Under the pieces are notes generated by a model. That model had not been told where the DNA came from, ran no database searches, and saw nothing but the letters and a program-made list of their open reading frames with translations. This document shows, one piece after another, positions 16,844 through 26,573 of a DNA stretch of 40,286 nt. The position numbers and the translations under genes were made by a program. Source of the DNA: Silicimonas sp. (GTDB lineage: Bacteria; Pseudomonadota; Alphaproteobacteria; Rhodobacterales; Rhodobacteraceae); the NCBI GenBank assembly GCA_022820365.1, contig JAJEFO010000033.1:1-40286 (forward strand), read 5' to 3'. The stretch's first letter is position 1, and each line of letters opens with the position of its first letter.

Positions 16844-17281
16844 ATGGAAAGACACAATTTGACCTTAGTGACGCTAAACCCCGAACAAGTCGTGCGGGCC
16901 AAAGAAGCTAATAGCAGACGAAAACGGATCACGCACGCATTGATTTGCGGACCATACGGACAACTGTTTGGCACGGAAGCGCACTGCTTCAAGTACTTCG
17001 AAGTCTGGGATCCGGCCTACAGATTCGAAGTTGCACCAGGACAGTTCAAATCGATGTTCCCAAACTTGTTCGACAAAGCGGTGAGAACCGATGATTTCGA
17101 AATCACCGTGTTCGAAAACACACGGAACTTGACCGACAAACTGATCATGGCATCCGAAGCAAAACCGCGAATTGCGAGAAATATGCCGAAGCAAAGACGC
17201 CGGGCGAAAGCCCAACGCCCCTCTTCTCCCAAAGTGCCGCGGAGAAAGGGGCTTCTCGCACGACTGTTCCGTGGAAAATGA
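16844..17281 (+). CDS. Unrecognised small basic protein
   Basis: 145 residues if the ATG at 16844 is used; an upstream in-frame ATG at 16760 adds 28 less plausible residues. The central part is mixed alpha/beta in character with aromatic residues (H-C-F-K-Y-F-E-V-W-D-P). The last 40 residues are highly basic (K-Q-R-R-R-A-K, R-R-K-G-L-L-A-R-L), suggesting nucleic-acid or membrane contact. It lies 110 bp after the DUF499 gene on the same strand, so it could be the last member of the defence operon or an independent cargo gene. I recognise no family. Confidence 0.55.
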   Translation: MERHNLTLVTLNPEQVVRAKEANSRRKRITHALICGPYGQLFGTEAHCFKYFEVWDPAYRFEVAPGQFKSMFPNLFDKAVRTDDFEITVFENTRNLTDKLIMASEAKPRIARNMPKQRRRAKAQRPSSPKVPRRKGLLARLFRGK

Positions 17282-18316
17282 GATGCGCCCGTGATTCAAG
17301 CCTTCACACGATTTTGACGGCAATTTCGAGCTTGATTGTGTAGAACCTCGGTCGGTCGAAGAACTTGTCGCATTGGCGGGCAGCGATGTGACCTGGCACC
17401 TGTTCCGGCTAGAAGCTGCAGCCGAGGGCCTTGGAGGTGATCCCAGTGAACTGCGCTCGGGACAAGACCATTGAGCACTTGCCTTCACCCACCGATTGCC
17501 TCGATGCCCGCGAACCAAACGCCCGCAGGGCTGCTTGACCACATGCACTTTTTCCCCGCGCTCAAGATGCTGGCACTTGACTCCCGATAAATCCTGGTGA
17601 GCAACACGGCGTCGCGTCAAAAATACAAACGTGAATTCAGAAGATTACAACGTGTCAGATCGAGACTGACAGTGATTGTCGGTCTCGGTGATTGCGAGCC
17701 CCCGCAACCACAAAAGTACTGAAAATCAGAAAGTTAGAGTGTGTTCAACTTTCTGACGGATTCGTCCGAGAACAAGTTCGAGATGGACTCCGCAGGGTCG
17801 TGAAGGGTGGGCTTGACGGTTTCGCTGCGGAATAGAGGTGCGCATACGCAACCGTTACGCCACACCCCCAAGATTGGTGTGCAAACCTGTCCCGCCTCGT
17901 GACGCATTCCCTTCCCAGCTTCCGCTTTGCAGTAAAGACCGGTGTTACGTGCAACTCAGCCCTGGTTGTCCAGAGTGCGACTGATGTTGACCATCGGCGA
18001 CGGTCGGTTGTCCGAATCGTAATGCTGGCCGCTGTGCCTTACCTGTCATACGGCATTGAGTGAATCTATCACTACACTAATTGACAATTCAACCGGCCGA
18101 ACAGTGGGGATCTTGACCATAAGCAATGGACATCTGAGTATCGCAGTGGCAATAAAGGTTTATGATAGAGAAGCAAGGCGGACGCTAGTGAGACGGCACA
18201 CAGAGAAACAGTGACCCAAGCGCCCCATCTTATGGAACCAAAAGGGGCGTTCACTGGCACTGTGAGTGAATTGCAAGTCACAAGCATATGGCGTTAGAGA
18301 CCAAGGGACGGCCAAT
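17282..18316. other. One kilobase without an intact gene; decayed remnants
   Basis: Short protein-like pieces appear without starts. From about 17294 to 17470 the forward strand reads D-F-D-G-N-F-E-L-D, then L-V-A-L-A-G-S-D-V-T-W-H-L-F, then stops. From about 17744 it reads V-F-N-F-L-T-D-S-S-E-N-K-F-E before a stop. A hairpin lies at 17660-17686. No tRNA, IS terminus or attachment site could be identified. The segment separates the coupled operon from the AT-rich membrane gene and looks like an old recombination junction. Confidence 0.4.
17660..17686. repeat. Inverted repeat / hairpin
   Basis: CGAGACTGAC and GTCGGTCTCG pair over 10 positions with one G-T mismatch around a 7-base loop. No T-run follows on either side, so it is not a clear terminator. 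It may belong to a lost element. Confidence 0.4.
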
Positions 18317-19318
18317 ATGGAATTCATAAGCATCATTTTAGCAGTGCTCGGAACAATTGTGTCCATTGCCTTGTTTCTTTTTGGCCTTCGGCAAACGGTT
18401 GGGGCTCGTAAAGAACGGATCCGATCAAGCAACGAAGAAATTGAAAAGGTACTTGTCCGACGCATTGTGCTTGAGGGTTTTACACCCGCTTCGGACGAAA
18501 TTGGCCGTCTTATTTATACGAAGGCTCGGGATTTCGGTGTACGCACAACAGATTTGCTGTCGGAAACACAGCTCATTAATAACATATTTACCCGCATTTT
18601 GGAATCCGATTTCATTCCTCCCGAGCAGCGTCAGACGATTTTGGACCGAGTGGTGCAATTATTTGATTCGATTGAAGTGGCGTCCATGGAAGAGAATTTA
18701 GAATTCGAAGATTCTTCCCAGAAAACTTTTGGCAATTTTACGATTTCTATGACGGTGGCCATGGCAGTAAGTGCCTCTATTGCTGGAGCATCTTTGACCA
18801 TATTGCCAGAAATTCAAGATCTCGTCAACGATAAGGGAGCGTTACTTGATGCCTTGCCATTGGCAGTTGCAACAGTTGTTGGAAGTCTAGTGATGATTTC
18901 TTTCATTGTAATTGTATATAGTTCTCTTGAGAGACAGCAGGAGAATTCAAATAGAGGATCTGAAATTGAAGACTATGCAAGATTTGAAGGAGAAGTATCT
19001 AATTTGTTGAATAAATATGATATAAAAGTAGTTAAGGCGTCCAGTACTTATGGGCCAAGTCATGCATACGACATTTTAATTGATAGAGAGGGCGAGAGAC
19101 TTCTTGTTCTGGTAAAGAACTGGAATCGAAGACTGCCATCATCAATCATTTCCGGAACACTTGCGGAACTTGCTGATGCGGTGGCGAAAGAAAATGCAAG
19201 CCATGCAATCGTCGTAACCAAAAGAAACGGAAACAAGAATTTCTCTGCCCTTAACGATGAAAGAGTAAAGATAATGACATTAGGAGAATTTCGAAGGCAT
19301 CTAGAAAGTTGGACTTAG
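18317..19318 (+). CDS. Membrane-anchored protein with Mrr-like (PDDEXK-fold) C-terminal domain
   Basis: 333 residues starting at ATG 18317. An N-terminal membrane helix (residues 4-23) is followed by a soluble helical part, then two more membrane helices (about 138-160 and 180-203). The last 105 residues resemble Mrr-type restriction domains: R-F-E-G-E-V-S-N-L-L start, then A-Y-D-I-L-I-D and L-L-V-L-V-K-N-W, ending with A-I-V-V-T-K-R. The usual E/Q two residues before the catalytic lysine is V here, so nuclease activity is doubtful. The gene is visibly more AT-rich than its neighbours, implying transfer. It converges with the Avs-like gene; a joint role is possible but unproven. Confidence 0.6.
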   Translation: MEFISIILAVLGTIVSIALFLFGLRQTVGARKERIRSSNEEIEKVLVRRIVLEGFTPASDEIGRLIYTKARDFGVRTTDLLSETQLINNIFTRILESDFIPPEQRQTILDRVVQLFDSIEVASMEENLEFEDSSQKTFGNFTISMTVAMAVSASIAGASLTILPEIQDLVNDKGALLDALPLAVATVVGSLVMISFIVIVYSSLERQQENSNRGSEIEDYARFEGEVSNLLNKYDIKVVKASSTYGPSHAYDILIDREGERLLVLVKNWNRRLPSSIISGTLAELADAVAKENASHAIVVTKRNGNKNFSALNDERVKIMTLGEFRRHLESWT

Positions 19319-19324
19319 GTCCAA
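19309..19324. terminator. Weak hairpin at the end of the membrane-protein gene
   Basis: TTGGAC-TTAG-GTCCAA is a perfect 6-bp stem whose loop holds the TAG stop codon. It lies between two convergent genes, but no U-tract follows directly, so terminator function is tentative. Confidence 0.3.
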
Positions 19325-19442
19325 TACTGTTGCTTTGAGGAATTTCTTGTGCCAGAATTGCGGCAAACCGCAAGCTGTGGAGATTCCCGCCATGGCTATC
19401 ACTATTGCGTTGCAGTCGATGTTGAGATGGAGCTTCGTTATT

Positions 19443-22400
19443 TCACGGAAGCGGAAATATCCCTGCCGCATCCGAATTAACAGGACCATCTCCACAGTTG
19501 AAGTCATGCAGGTCCTGCTTCAAAACATGTGGAGGCTCATTGGGTTCATAGCGCAGCCATGTGATTAGATCAATTTGCGAACTTTCATCGTTCCGTGGAG
19601 AGTAGAAAATACGATGCGCAAAGCGCCGACACAGCAATTTACGTCTTGTGGTATCCAGGTAATTGTTGAGGCTGGATCGCAGGATGAACAATCCGCTTCG
19701 CTGCCTGCCGCGTATTTCAAACGCCACCAACTTTCCGGCAGCATCGAGCCAGCCCCTTTGCTTGTCCCATTGCAGTGCCAGGGCCTCAATAATGCTCTTG
19801 CATGGGACCCGAAGATGTCCCTGCCTCTCCTGTGATGCATATGAGTAGTCGTACTCCCATTCTCCATCACGTGAGAGCACAACCTCCGAAAATTCAATGT
19901 CTCTTTGGTCGTAATGGAACTCTTTGTCTTCCAACAGTTGCTTATACATTAGCCCGTCGGGATACTCGGCTAGAAACCCACGATAGAAACTTGTCCCCCG
20001 TTCATCGAATGCCTCAATTCCGAAATTTCTGCCCTTAGAATTTGCCACCTCCGCATCGACAAGGATGCTACTGTAGTACACTGTCACACTCAGATGAGGT
20101 TCCCTCCAGGCATCATGCCCGGTCGACCGATCGCTATCCTCAACACTCAATGTCAATGCCACCCATTCGTCACCTGCCGGAGAATTTCGAATGAGGCACT
20201 GTTCGTGCGGCGTAAAGTCATCTGTACGCACCCAGCGCTTGACGTCCGTGGTCCGATTCGGGAAGTCATATCGAGGACCTCGGACCATACAATCAGGATA
20301 TTCGATCAGCGGAAAGATGTCTCGTACATCACTCAGGTCTTCTTTCCGTACTTCCACCGACCATAAATGTCCCGGGCCCAAAGATCTGCCAGAATACGGT
20401 TCCTTCGCATCTATGTTGTCTGCGAGGACTCCAAGTAGGCGATGGAGCAGCAACCAGTAATACTTTTTTCCTAACCGCTCTGCGTATCCCTTGCGGCCTC
20501 GGCCAGATCCGAAATTGTAGCTAATCAGCCGATCAGCACGAAGCGCAGTTCCGCCGTGTCCTGGATATCCAAGCTTCAGAGTCTCGACCATGATCCAACA
20601 CGCAATGTTCTCTTGGCTAATTCCTGCACTTTCCAAGTCAAAACTCCTGATACTTGGTTCCACCTGGTATCGCCAAAAGTCGGGATGCAATTTGACCCCC
20701 CAAAGCTCCATATTTAGTGGTAAGTGCTCTAGATCCAGTAACGTCCGCGCGTCCCTCGTTACTGGCCAAGGTCGAGGAGCGGGCACGATGGAAGGGAACG
20801 AATCCAGACGTTTCTTTAACTCTCTTGGGAGATCGGCCTTTTGAAATAGGCTTGCCAACAGGTATACGGAGTCCCGAATCAAGACATTTGGCGAATCAAA
20901 CACGGGACTCAATAATCCATCCAAGGCAGGAATAAACTCCTTTCTACGGTCAACCGCTAGCAAACATGCGCTATAGATTGCTTGAGCAATGCTTTCGAGA
21001 ATGTAATCGTCATCACACACGCCGAACTCTTCAACTAATTCCCGGCCGAGGCTAGGTTGGTTTGCAATGATTCGTGTGAGCGCCTTGGCTGAAAGGCCCC
21101 GCACGCGCCTGTCGGCACAAGAAGTCAACCAAGAAAGTGCGAAGGCTGCCAAGCGTCTGCTTTTCTCCGGCCATTTTTGTATGTCCGCGTGCAAAGAGGC
21201 GTTGATGAGAGACCCGACCGCACCGTTGTCATCGAACGACTTGAATGCAGCGACCGACAGGAACGCATCACGGTCGACCATGCAAGAACGACGCAAAAAT
21301 GGTCCAAGCCAATTTGCAGCGTTCAACGGGTGATCCGGTACCAAGCTTAGGCGAAAGAACACTTCATAAACTTGCTGCCATAGGTTCGGTGTATGCAGAG
21401 CTCCATACACATGGCCGACAATGCCGGAGTCAATGCTGGCACGGGATCGCCAAGGTAGTGCGCCTATGAACAACCGATGAGCAAGCTCTGGATCGAGTTC
21501 CAGTTCGCTGGAAGTCAATTCTACGCGGGTTTTTTCGGGAAGAACGGCAGCCAAGGCCTCCAAGAGCCCCTCGTCGTTCGGTGACATCAAGCTGAGCTTG
21601 TTGGCAAGCGTTTCTTTGTCCAAGTCCGATGCTTGCATCACACTTTCGACAAGTTGGGTTGCACGAAGAACATCGCCAAAACGCTGATACCCCAGCCGAA
21701 TCAGCCAAACATCGTTTTCGACGGGCGAAAGAATGACAAGCCCTTCGTGCTCAAGCTCCCTGAGCAGTTTGTCCGGAGCTACCTCACCCGCAGTCAGGCC
21801 CTCCAGTGCATCAGTACATGCGTCCCATGTCTGATCTCGCGGAGGATTCCGTGTCAGGACATCAGAGAGACGCGTCATGGCCAACCGTACTAGGTTTTGC
21901 GGAGTCGAGTACAGCAGCCTTCGGCGAACAAGGTCATCACAATGTCTGAGATGCAGATCCAAAAGTGCCGAAAAGCCTGAAACGGAAACATCCAGCGACT
22001 TGCGGCCTTCGTTTTTCATTGCTCTGCACGTCAAATGCAGAACAAGCGGATTGCAGAGTTCTTGCGAAAAGAGCGGTGTGATTTCAGCATCAAGTCCATA
22101 GTGAGTTGCAAAGGCTTCGATCGCCTCGAACTCCCGCCCCGTGAACCCAGCGTGCACGAACGCGTAGCCTGGAAATCTACTGTCGATTACCAAGTCTCGA
22201 TACGTGTCCCTCGCTGAAACACAAACCTTGATATGCCCATAGGGCATGCACTGAACAATCAATTCCGGAAGTTTGTCCTTCCACCGTGCGGTGTGCGGAC
22301 TCTCATTGAGTGCGTCAATATAGATTACGAAGGGTAACCCGGAGTTTTCCCCGCACGCATTCAAAGACTCCAACAACGTTGCGCGACCGACATCTCCCCC

Positions 22401-23642
22401 AAATCCCAACTTGCTTCGAATTACCTCCCATGGCTCCGCGTTGCCAAAATCATCGCCGAACAAGACCAATGAGGGTCCACCGCGTGCCAGCCGCCGCAGC
22501 GCGGCGCTCACGATTGCATGAGTTTTGCCAATACCTGCGGGTCCAAGCAACAACAGAGAACGATTTGATGCTGCACCAATTTCGAAAGACGTAAGTACCG
22601 CATGTAACTGTGATGCCAGCTCTTCCCATTTTCGTGCTGCGTCCATTTCCCCTGCAGGGAATGTGACCATGTATTCCGCATTAAATTGCCGAAAGCCGGG
22701 AGTGTCATTCTCCTTTCCGTGCTTACTATAAAATGCGTCTTCCTGTGCTTCTCTTGCCTTGGTGAACAGCGGCAACATCTCCTGCAATGTCTGGCTGACA
22801 TCGACACTCTGCACGGTCGCCACCGACATATTTATCATGCTTTCGCAAATCTCAATGACTTGGGCAATTTGCATTCGTACTTTGTTGACGTCCTGTCGTG
22901 CAAGAATGTCGAGTGCCTCGTTGCCCCACCCTTGCAAAGCACAAAATTCGTTGATCACCGGCACAAGAGACTCTTCACGCCATGTTTGAAAGTTGCCAAC
23001 GCCGCCAAAGAAGTCGAGGCAGATATGCGCAGTGGTGGAGACGTCAAGAACTTCCGTATACCTCGGGCCAGCAAATGCCTTTGCGGCGTCTATGCAATTG
23101 CGGATTTGCAGATCCGTCAATACCGAGTCGTCAAACCAGTACCTGCGCATTCCACCGTTAGTGTCAACGTGGAGTAGTTGATCTCGAATAACTTCGGCGG
23201 TGCATAGCGTGATCGTAAGGTCGGAGCCTCGGTCTGTGGCCTGAGCTTCAACATTGTGCTTCCAACATTCGAACCTTTCGGCTTGGCTCTTGCCTCGACT
23301 TCCTTTGGCAACTCGCCCGGTGAGGTCGAATGGAATGTACACCCAGTAGTTAGACAGTGTTGGATGATTGCAAATCGCAGTCTTCAAAGAGTGATCAATT
23401 TGTCGGAGTTGTGATGGACCAAGCTCAAACAAGAATTTGGCTTGAATGCCCGCAACGGTTCCACTGGGCGTGCGAAAATAGGCTTCGACACCTCCGTCAC
23501 CGCCATCCCCTCTCAGACTGACGAAGGTTGACCCTTCGGGCGCCTCATAGGTGCGGCGGAAGAGCTGGACGGAGAGTGATTCAAAACTCTGATTTTGACC
23601 TTTAGGGCCACTTCGGATTGTCGTGAAATCTATCTTCGTCAT
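19443..23642 (-). CDS. Avs-like STAND NTPase with N-terminal Cap4/DUF4297-type nuclease
   Basis: 1399 residues; ATG at 23640-23642 is preceded by GGAG. The N-terminus has the PDDEXK signature of the Cap4/DUF4297 DNase: F-E-S-L (E21), G-D-G-G-V-E (48-53, D49) and G-I-Q-A-K-F (65-70, Q67, K69). The STAND NTPase has Walker A G-P-A-G-I-G-K-T (367-374) and Walker B V-I-Y-I-D-A-L-N-E (D443). The remaining 800 residues are mostly helical without named motifs, the usual place of the target sensor. Nuclease-STAND proteins of this layout are the Avs/AVAST antiphage family, in which a phage protein triggers oligomerisation and DNA cleavage. The trigger cannot be read from sequence. It is a one-gene system on the opposite strand to the operon. 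Confidence 0.8.
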   Translation of the reverse strand: MTKIDFTTIRSGPKGQNQSFESLSVQLFRRTYEAPEGSTFVSLRGDGGDGGVEAYFRTPSGTVAGIQAKFLFELGPSQLRQIDHSLKTAICNHPTLSNYWVYIPFDLTGRVAKGSRGKSQAERFECWKHNVEAQATDRGSDLTITLCTAEVIRDQLLHVDTNGGMRRYWFDDSVLTDLQIRNCIDAAKAFAGPRYTEVLDVSTTAHICLDFFGGVGNFQTWREESLVPVINEFCALQGWGNEALDILARQDVNKVRMQIAQVIEICESMINMSVATVQSVDVSQTLQEMLPLFTKAREAQEDAFYSKHGKENDTPGFRQFNAEYMVTFPAGEMDAARKWEELASQLHAVLTSFEIGAASNRSLLLLGPAGIGKTHAIVSAALRRLARGGPSLVLFGDDFGNAEPWEVIRSKLGFGGDVGRATLLESLNACGENSGLPFVIYIDALNESPHTARWKDKLPELIVQCMPYGHIKVCVSARDTYRDLVIDSRFPGYAFVHAGFTGREFEAIEAFATHYGLDAEITPLFSQELCNPLVLHLTCRAMKNEGRKSLDVSVSGFSALLDLHLRHCDDLVRRRLLYSTPQNLVRLAMTRLSDVLTRNPPRDQTWDACTDALEGLTAGEVAPDKLLRELEHEGLVILSPVENDVWLIRLGYQRFGDVLRATQLVESVMQASDLDKETLANKLSLMSPNDEGLLEALAAVLPEKTRVELTSSELELDPELAHRLFIGALPWRSRASIDSGIVGHVYGALHTPNLWQQVYEVFFRLSLVPDHPLNAANWLGPFLRRSCMVDRDAFLSVAAFKSFDDNGAVGSLINASLHADIQKWPEKSRRLAAFALSWLTSCADRRVRGLSAKALTRIIANQPSLGRELVEEFGVCDDDYILESIAQAIYSACLLAVDRRKEFIPALDGLLSPVFDSPNVLIRDSVYLLASLFQKADLPRELKKRLDSFPSIVPAPRPWPVTRDARTLLDLEHLPLNMELWGVKLHPDFWRYQVEPSIRSFDLESAGISQENIACWIMVETLKLGYPGHGGTALRADRLISYNFGSGRGRKGYAERLGKKYYWLLLHRLLGVLADNIDAKEPYSGRSLGPGHLWSVEVRKEDLSDVRDIFPLIEYPDCMVRGPRYDFPNRTTDVKRWVRTDDFTPHEQCLIRNSPAGDEWVALTLSVEDSDRSTGHDAWREPHLSVTVYYSSILVDAEVANSKGRNFGIEAFDERGTSFYRGFLAEYPDGLMYKQLLEDKEFHYDQRDIEFSEVVLSRDGEWEYDYSYASQERQGHLRVPCKSIIEALALQWDKQRGWLDAAGKLVAFEIRGRQRSGLFILRSSLNNYLDTTRRKLLCRRFAHRIFYSPRNDESSQIDLITWLRYEPNEPPHVLKQDLHDFNCGDGPVNSDAAGIFPLP

Positions 23643-23682
23643 CAGTCGGTCTCCGTGCGCCTCTCACCATCGAACCGAGGTA

Positions 23683-24390
23683 TCAGCCGGAAAACGCCGC
23701 CTCGAGTGCGATCCGCACCATTTCGCCAAAGGACCTCTCGCGGCTTTCCGAGTCCAGCGCTTCGCCTGTCTGCAAGTGATCCGAGACGGTCAGGACGGCG
23801 AGCGCTCGCGCCCCGTGACGCGCCGCGACGGTGTAGAGTTCCGCTGCCTCCATCTCGACAGCCAATGTGCCGTGGCGGGTCATTTGCTCGTTGAGGTCGG
23901 GTCGTTCATCGTAGAAGGCATTTGACGAGTAGATGCCGCCGACATGTGTGGGCACACCGGTTTTTCCGGCGGCCTGAACGGCAGCCCGGAGAAGTGTCCA
24001 GTCAGCGCAGGGCGCGAAATTCAGCTCCCGAAACATCCCCCTCGACGGCGTCTCCATCGAGGACGCAGTCATCGCGATGACGATGTCGCGGAGCTTTACG
24101 TGCGCCTGCATGCTGCCGCAGGACCCGATGCGGATCAGCTTCTTGGCGCCGTAGTCGCGGATGAGCTCGTTGGTGTAGATTGAGAGCGACGGCATTCCCA
24201 TGCCCGTGCCGTGGATCGTGACCGGGTTTCCGTTCCATGTGCCCGTGTAACCCAGCATGCCGCGCACCTCGTTGACCAGCTTCGGGTCATCGAGAAACTT
24301 CTCCGCCGCCCACTTGGCGCGCAGGGGATCGCCCGGCAGGAGAACGGTTTCGGCAATGTCGCCGGGCTTGGCGCCGATATGGATGGTCAT
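23683..24390 (-). CDS. deoD: Purine nucleoside phosphorylase, DeoD type
   Basis: 235 residues from ATG 24388-24390, close to the length of E. coli DeoD (239). The start [11 protein letters not shown], the phosphate-binding [10 protein letters not shown] segment, I-G-S-C-G-S, the substrate-site V-E-M-E-A-A-E-L and V-S-D-H near the end are all family hallmarks. The enzyme splits purine (deoxy)nucleosides with phosphate for salvage in the cytosol. Its stop is 40 bp from the start codon of the Avs-like gene, so this is where the chromosomal backbone resumes after the defence island. The ecm gene lies 186 bp upstream on the same strand. Confidence 0.95.
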   Translation of the reverse strand: MTIHIGAKPGDIAETVLLPGDPLRAKWAAEKFLDDPKLVNEVRGMLGYTGTWNGNPVTIHGTGMGMPSLSIYTNELIRDYGAKKLIRIGSCGSMQAHVKLRDIVIAMTASSMETPSRGMFRELNFAPCADWTLLRAAVQAAGKTGVPTHVGGIYSSNAFYDERPDLNEQMTRHGTLAVEMEAAELYTVAARHGARALAVLTVSDHLQTGEALDSESRERSFGEMVRIALEAAFSG

Positions 24391-24576
24391 GTCTCGGGTT
24401 CCTGTCTGCTGCTGTCCTGGAGACAGGTTCCGCCAATTCGCGACCGTGTGCAATTGCCCAAGTGGGCGGATTTCGCCGGAAGCGTCAGGCCATGCCGGAC
24501 GCACGGCACCTGACCGGCACATTGCGGGCCGGTTCAGTCAGGGACAGCCGTTCGCCAAGGTGCGGTGAGGATTCGC

Positions 24577-26535
24577 CTATTCGGCTGCGACCGCCTGCCG
24601 GTCGGCAAGCTCCACGATGTCGAGCATTATCCGGTTCAGTTCGAAATCCCGTGGCGTGTAGACCCGCGCAACGCCCATGGCACGAAGCTGCGCCGCGTCG
24701 CCGTCGGGAATGATGCCGCCCACGACCACAGGCACGTGGTCGAGACCGGCGCACCGCAATTCCACGAGGGTCTCCTTGATCAGTTGCAGGTGAGAACCGG
24801 ACAGGATCGACAGGCCGATGACATGGGTGCCGGACTCCTTGGCGGCGGCAACGATTTCCGACGGGGTGAGGCGGATGCCTTCATAGGTTATATTCATGCC
24901 GACATCCCGGGCGCGGACGGCGATCTGCTCCGCGCCGTTCGAATGGCCGTCGAGGCCGGGCTTGCCGACGAGGAACTTCAGGCGCTCGCCGAGCCTTGCG
25001 GACACCGCGTCGACGGCCGTCCTAATGTCATCAAGGCCTTCGGTCCGGTTGGACGGCGAAATCGAGACGCCGGTCGGGGCGCGGTACTGGCCGAAGGCCG
25101 CGCGGACGACGTCTCCCCACTCGCCCGTCGTGGCGCCCGCTTTGGCGGCCTTGATGGAGGCGGGCATGACGTTCCTGTCCGACGCGCACGCGGCGCGCAG
25201 CTCCTCGAGCGCTTCCGTCACTGCCGCGTCGTCGCGTTCCCTGCGCCAGGCTTCTAGGCGCGCCGTCTGCTCCGCCTCGGCGCTGCGGTCGATGACGGTT
25301 ATGGCTTCGGCTCCGGACGGCAGGGGCGACTCCTCGCCCTCCTCGTACCTGTTGACGCCAACGACGACGGTCTCGCCGGATTCGACCCTGGCAATCCGTT
25401 CCGAGTTCGAAATCACCAGTCGGGACTTCATGTACTCTATGGCCTCGACGGCGCCGCCCGCGGCATCGATGTGGGCCAGCTTGTTCCGGGCGCAGTCCTT
25501 CAGTGCCTCGACCTTCGCCTCGACGACCGGGTTGCCGTCGAACAGGTCGCCGAACTCCAGGAGGTCCGTCTCGTAGGCGAGGATCTGCTGCATGCGGAGC
25601 GACCATTGCTGGTCCCAGGGACGCGGCAGTCCGAGCGCCTCGTTCCAGGCAGGCAGCTGCACCGCGCGGGCGCGTGCGTTCCGCGACAGCGTGACCGCGA
25701 GCATCTCCAGGAGGATGCGATAGACGTTGTTCTCGGGCTGCTGTTCCGTCAGGCCGAGCGAGTTGACCTGGACGCCGTAACGGAAGCGTCGGTACTTCGG
25801 ATCCTCGACCCCGTAGCGTTCGCGGCAGATCTCGTCCCAGAGTTCTGAGAATGCGCGCATCTTGCACATCTCGGTCACGAAGCGGATGCCGGCATTCACG
25901 AAGAAGGAGATGCGTCCGACCATGGCCGGGAAATCCTCTGCCGGCACTTTTGCCTTAAGGTCGTCGAGCACGGCCTGCGCCGTTGCAAGCGCGTAGGCAA
26001 GTTCCAGTTCGGGCGTCGCGCCGGCCTCCTGCAGATGGTAGGAACAGACGTTCACCGGGTTCCATCCGGGCATGTGCTTGCCCGTGTAGGCCGCGACGTC
26101 AGTGACCATGCGAAGGCTGGATGCGGGCGGACAGATGTAGGTGCCGCGCGACAGGTATTCCTTGATGATGTCGTTCTGGACCGTGCCCTTGAGCTTCGCG
26201 GTGTCCGCGCCTTGTTCCTCGGCAACGGCGATGTAGAGGGCGAGAAGCCAAGGTGCCGTGGCATTGATCGTCATCGACGTGTTCATCTCTTCTAGCGGGA
26301 TCCCGTCGAAGAGAAGCCGCATGTCGCCCAGGTGCGAGATCGGCACGCCCACCTTGCCCACCTCTCCCTGCGCCAGCTCGTGGTCGCTGTCATAGCCCGT
26401 CTGCGTCGGCAGGTCGAAGGCGACCGAAAGGCCTGTCTGGCCCCTTGAGAGGTTTTCGCGGAAGAGCGCGTTCGAGGCCTGGGCCGTCGAATGCCCGGCA
26501 TATGTCCTGAAGAGCCAAGGTCTGTCTGCGGTCAT
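24577..26535 (-). CDS. ecm: Ethylmalonyl-CoA mutase (B12-dependent, MeaA-like)
   Basis: 652 residues. ATG 26533-26535 follows a GGGGG ribosome site; an earlier in-frame ATG (26545-26547) would only add M-G-A-T. The N-terminal barrel has R-P-W-L-F-R-T-Y-A-G and F-D-L-P-T-Q-T-G-Y-D-S-D, as in the acyl-CoA mutase family. The C-terminal cobalamin domain has the lower-ligand motif D-G-H-S-N-G (529-534) in L-D-G-H context. The single-chain length, together with divergent ccr next door, argues for ethylmalonyl-CoA mutase (conversion of ethylmalonyl-CoA to methylsuccinyl-CoA) rather than methylmalonyl-CoA mutase. The pathway assimilates acetyl-CoA in organisms lacking the glyoxylate shunt. Confidence 0.9.
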   Translation of the reverse strand: MTADRPWLFRTYAGHSTAQASNALFRENLSRGQTGLSVAFDLPTQTGYDSDHELAQGEVGKVGVPISHLGDMRLLFDGIPLEEMNTSMTINATAPWLLALYIAVAEEQGADTAKLKGTVQNDIIKEYLSRGTYICPPASSLRMVTDVAAYTGKHMPGWNPVNVCSYHLQEAGATPELELAYALATAQAVLDDLKAKVPAEDFPAMVGRISFFVNAGIRFVTEMCKMRAFSELWDEICRERYGVEDPKYRRFRYGVQVNSLGLTEQQPENNVYRILLEMLAVTLSRNARARAVQLPAWNEALGLPRPWDQQWSLRMQQILAYETDLLEFGDLFDGNPVVEAKVEALKDCARNKLAHIDAAGGAVEAIEYMKSRLVISNSERIARVESGETVVVGVNRYEEGEESPLPSGAEAITVIDRSAEAEQTARLEAWRRERDDAAVTEALEELRAACASDRNVMPASIKAAKAGATTGEWGDVVRAAFGQYRAPTGVSISPSNRTEGLDDIRTAVDAVSARLGERLKFLVGKPGLDGHSNGAEQIAVRARDVGMNITYEGIRLTPSEIVAAAKESGTHVIGLSILSGSHLQLIKETLVELRCAGLDHVPVVVGGIIPDGDAAQLRAMGVARVYTPRDFELNRIMLDIVELADRQAVAAE

Positions 26536-26550
26536 GGTTGCCCCCATAGA

Positions 26551-26563
26551 GCAACAAAGTTGC
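26551..26563. promoter_or_regulatory. Palindrome in the ecm leader
   Basis: GCAAC-AAA-GTTGC is a perfect inverted repeat between the putative ecm promoter and its ribosome site. It could be a repressor site; the ccr side carries a related TTGCGCAA palindrome at 26763-26770. Confidence 0.3.
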
Positions 26564-26573
26564 GGCATCTGCA

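Noticed and set aside
16874-17620. Reverse open frame of 248 codons
   Set aside because: Mostly antisense to the small basic protein and to decayed DNA; composition looks random.
17660-17710. Possible tRNA 3' end (CCCCCGCAACCA-like)
   Set aside because: No matching acceptor strand, anticodon arm or TTCGANT loop could be found in the preceding 90 bases.
2500-23700. CRISPR array or retron-like repeats in the defence island
   Set aside because: No regularly spaced direct repeats, cas genes or reverse transcriptase motifs were seen.
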